Assembly: GCA_046293075.1 (NCBI GenBank)
Contig: JBKBPL010000004.1
Span: 80,626 to 144,625, forward strand
DNA: 64,000 nucleotides
Source of the DNA: Ga0077530 sp046293075
GTDB lineage: Bacteria > Pseudomonadota > Alphaproteobacteria > Rhizobiales > Hyphomicrobiaceae
Reading direction: 5' to 3'
In this document: piece after piece, positions 62,801 to 64,000 of the stretch
Numbering within the stretch: position 1 is the stretch's first letter
How the letters are laid out: the number at the start of each line of letters is the position of its first letter
Notes under the pieces: model-generated
Database searches by the model: none
What the model saw: the letters and a program-made list of their open reading frames with translations, nothing else
Told to the model about the DNA's origin: nothing
Translations under genes and position numbers: made by a program

Positions 62801-63128
62801 GGGAACAGAATTATGCTACGGTTGTTACATGTCAATAGTTCTCTTCGCACGATCGAGGGGGCTGAAGAGGCGCCGTGGCGGTGACAATGCCCGAATGCGC
62901 CACGCTGCGTGGCAACGCGTACGGTGCGCAGACGTTTGCCTTCCCGGTTCGGGTGATGCTTAGTTCGCCTTTGTTCGGTGGCACTTGCTGCTTGAGGGCG
63001 CCATCGAGCGCTGCGCCCATCGCACGGATCCTGGCATCCATGCTCCTGTCGAAGATCATGCTCGGCTACTACAGTCGCCATGCTACCGGAAGAGTGGCCG
63101 TGCGCACCGAAACTGTACGTGGGCGGCG
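62801..63128. other. 328-bp gap before the fluoride channel genes
   Basis: Divergent promoter space. A short TGTTACATGTCAATA stretch just above the ChrB-N start is AT-rich and could be its promoter (ChrB-type genes are often autoregulated). No fluoride riboswitch core (crcB motif) was recognised despite the downstream crcB genes. A 75-residue frame on the minus strand (62832-63059) shows no family. Confidence 0.45.
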
Positions 63129-63533
63129 ATGAGCGCCTCACTGCTGAGTCTTCTGCTGATTGCGTGGGGGGGCGCGATAGGCGGCGTCGGCCGGTTCTGG
63201 ATCTCCGGCCTCGTGGCCCGACGCTTCGGGGAGACCTTTCCCTGGGGGACGATGACCGTGAATGTCAGCGGCGCCGCCTGCATTGGCGTTTTGGCCGGGC
63301 TGTTGCTCACACCGGATCAACTGGCGCCAACGCACTTCCCTATCTGGGCGGCCCTGGCGGTGGGCGTACTTGGCAGCTACACAACCGTCTCGTCCTTCTC
63401 TCTGCAAACGCTGGCCCTGCTTCGGGCCGGCGAGATGCAGCGCGCGGTCATGAACGTGCTGGGCTCTGTGGCCCTGTGCCTGTCGGCGGCGGCCGTCGGA
63501 TTCGCTCTCGTAACGCACTGGATTGGGGCCTAG
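63129..63533 (+). CDS. crcB: Fluoride channel Fluc/CrcB, subunit 1
   Basis: 134 residues, four membrane helices. Motifs: GGAIGGVGRFWIS (TM1 with the conserved Arg), FPWGTMTVNVSGAACIG (TM2, the Asn that lines the pore), and TM3 GVLGSYTTVSSFSLQTL. Fluc exports fluoride as a dual-topology dimer. Here the first of the two pore-lining phenylalanines of the TTFSxF box is Val, suggesting that this subunit works with the second copy as a hetero-dimer. The ATG follows GGGCGG. Confidence 0.92.
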   Translation: MSASLLSLLLIAWGGAIGGVGRFWISGLVARRFGETFPWGTMTVNVSGAACIGVLAGLLLTPDQLAPTHFPIWAALAVGVLGSYTTVSSFSLQTLALLRAGEMQRAVMNVLGSVALCLSAAAVGFALVTHWIGA

Positions 63534-63537
63534 CGGC

Positions 63538-63948
63538 ATGTCCGAGCAGACACGCCTCTATTGGGCCGTAGGGCTCGGCGCGTCGCTGGGGTCCGTGGCA
63601 CGCTATCTTTGCTCGCTCGCCGTGCACCAGCTCTTAGGCGCAGGTCTTCCGTGGGGAACGCTCACCGTGAATGTCCTCGGGTCGCTTATCATCGGTCTCT
63701 ATGCGACCCTGACGGAGCCCGACGGCCGCCTGCTGGCGAGACCGGCGACGCGGCAATTCGTGCTGACCGGCTTTTGCGGAGGCTTCACGACGTTCTCGAT
63801 CTTCAGCCTGGAGACGCTGCTTCTCATTCAGCACGGCTCGTACGCACTCGGCGTCGCCAATGTTCTCGTTTCAACGTGTCTCTGGCTGTTGGCGGTCTGG
63901 GTGGGGCATCGCATTGGCGTACGCCTGAACCGCCTGAAGGGAGGGTGA
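63538..63948 (+). CDS. crcB: Fluoride channel Fluc/CrcB, subunit 2
   Basis: 136 residues, the second half of a two-gene Fluc. GLGASLGSVARYL, LPWGTLTVNVLGSLIIG and a complete box GFCGGFTTFSIFSLETL with both phenylalanines. It begins 4 nt after the first crcB stop and ends overlapping the DUF190 gene (TGATG with GGAGGG). Paired crcB genes encode opposite-topology subunits in many bacteria. Confidence 0.93.
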   Translation: MSEQTRLYWAVGLGASLGSVARYLCSLAVHQLLGAGLPWGTLTVNVLGSLIIGLYATLTEPDGRLLARPATRQFVLTGFCGGFTTFSIFSLETLLLIQHGSYALGVANVLVSTCLWLLAVWVGHRIGVRLNRLKGG

Positions 63949-63951
63949 TGC

Positions 63952-64000
63952 ATGACCCAGTACACGGATGCCAAAATGCTCCGTCTCTTCATTGGTGAGG
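63952..64000 (+). CDS. DUF190 protein, start only
   Basis: The last 49 bases encode MTQYTDAKMLRLFIGE, the start of a DUF190 (UPF0166) protein, cut by the window edge. GGAGGG lies just upstream. DUF190 genes commonly follow crcB, and the PII-like fold suggests a regulatory partner of the fluoride channel (inference). Confidence 0.7.
   Translation, partial: MTQYTDAKMLRLFIGE

Noticed and set aside
62832..63059. Minus-strand 75-residue frame between the ChrB-N gene and crcB
   Set aside because: No recognisable family and no ribosome site; likely chance open frame.
63001..63060. Possible fluoride riboswitch ahead of crcB
   Set aside because: The conserved GGCGATGG-type core and pseudoknot pairing could not be found.

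Overview
The window is GC-rich, densely packed bacterial DNA that reads as an alphaproteobacterial chromosome, most likely of the order Hyphomicrobiales (Rhizobiales). The grounds are the DUF1036-pyruvate kinase pair, Bpt-type leucyltransferase, an alphaproteobacterial-style ParC and IleRS, many ATGA stop/start overlaps, and frequent GTG/TTG starts. I do not name a genus. I saw no rRNA, tRNA, CRISPR array, prophage or complete IS.

Layout. 1-3741 (minus): end of a peptide/solute ABC importer with two tandem paralogous binding proteins and the start of a permease. 3897-10594: a stand-alone EF-G domain III-V protein, topoisomerase IV subunit A, glycerate 2-kinase, DUF1036 and pyruvate kinase. 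10626-19692: CDF metal exporter, fatty acid desaturase, a PfkB kinase/TIM-barrel isomerase/transketolase run, and small housekeeping genes. 19913-27216: bpt, holC, a lipoprotein, lspA-ileS and an SDR without the usual catalytic Ser and Tyr. 27460-30434: two paralogous membrane-anchored coiled-coil/TPR proteins. 30450-37190: an HTH regulator, DUF4846 protein, ECF42-type sigma factor with its DGPF partner, small VOC/DUF1428 proteins, and a MoaD/ThiS-like protein next to an Asp-box propeller. 37341-42870: acyl-CoA dehydrogenase, FAH-family hydrolase, then a patch of visibly lower GC with a GT-C-like membrane glycosyltransferase and a broken YdcF-like gene.

43500-52020 is a B12-responsive block. 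One cobalamin riboswitch precedes nrdA-nrdB, whose NrdB carries Phe at the tyrosyl-radical site and a Glu first metal ligand, as in Chlamydia-type class Ic (Mn/Fe) enzymes. A second riboswitch precedes a small uncharacterised ORF translationally coupled to metE. Both protected enzymes are B12-independent, so when cobalamin is plentiful the cell should switch to B12-dependent counterparts encoded elsewhere (inference). A 78-bp inverted-repeat element sits exactly on the metE stop codon.

52351-56941 is a compact archaic (Csu-like) chaperone-usher pilus operon: pilin, chaperone, usher and a two-domain spore-coat-U tip protein. 57407-60454 encodes an anion-type ABC importer with a fused double permease. 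The window closes with a CMD-family protein, a ChrB-N-like protein plus MFS transporter, and a two-gene fluoride channel (crcB-crcB) running into a truncated DUF190 gene.
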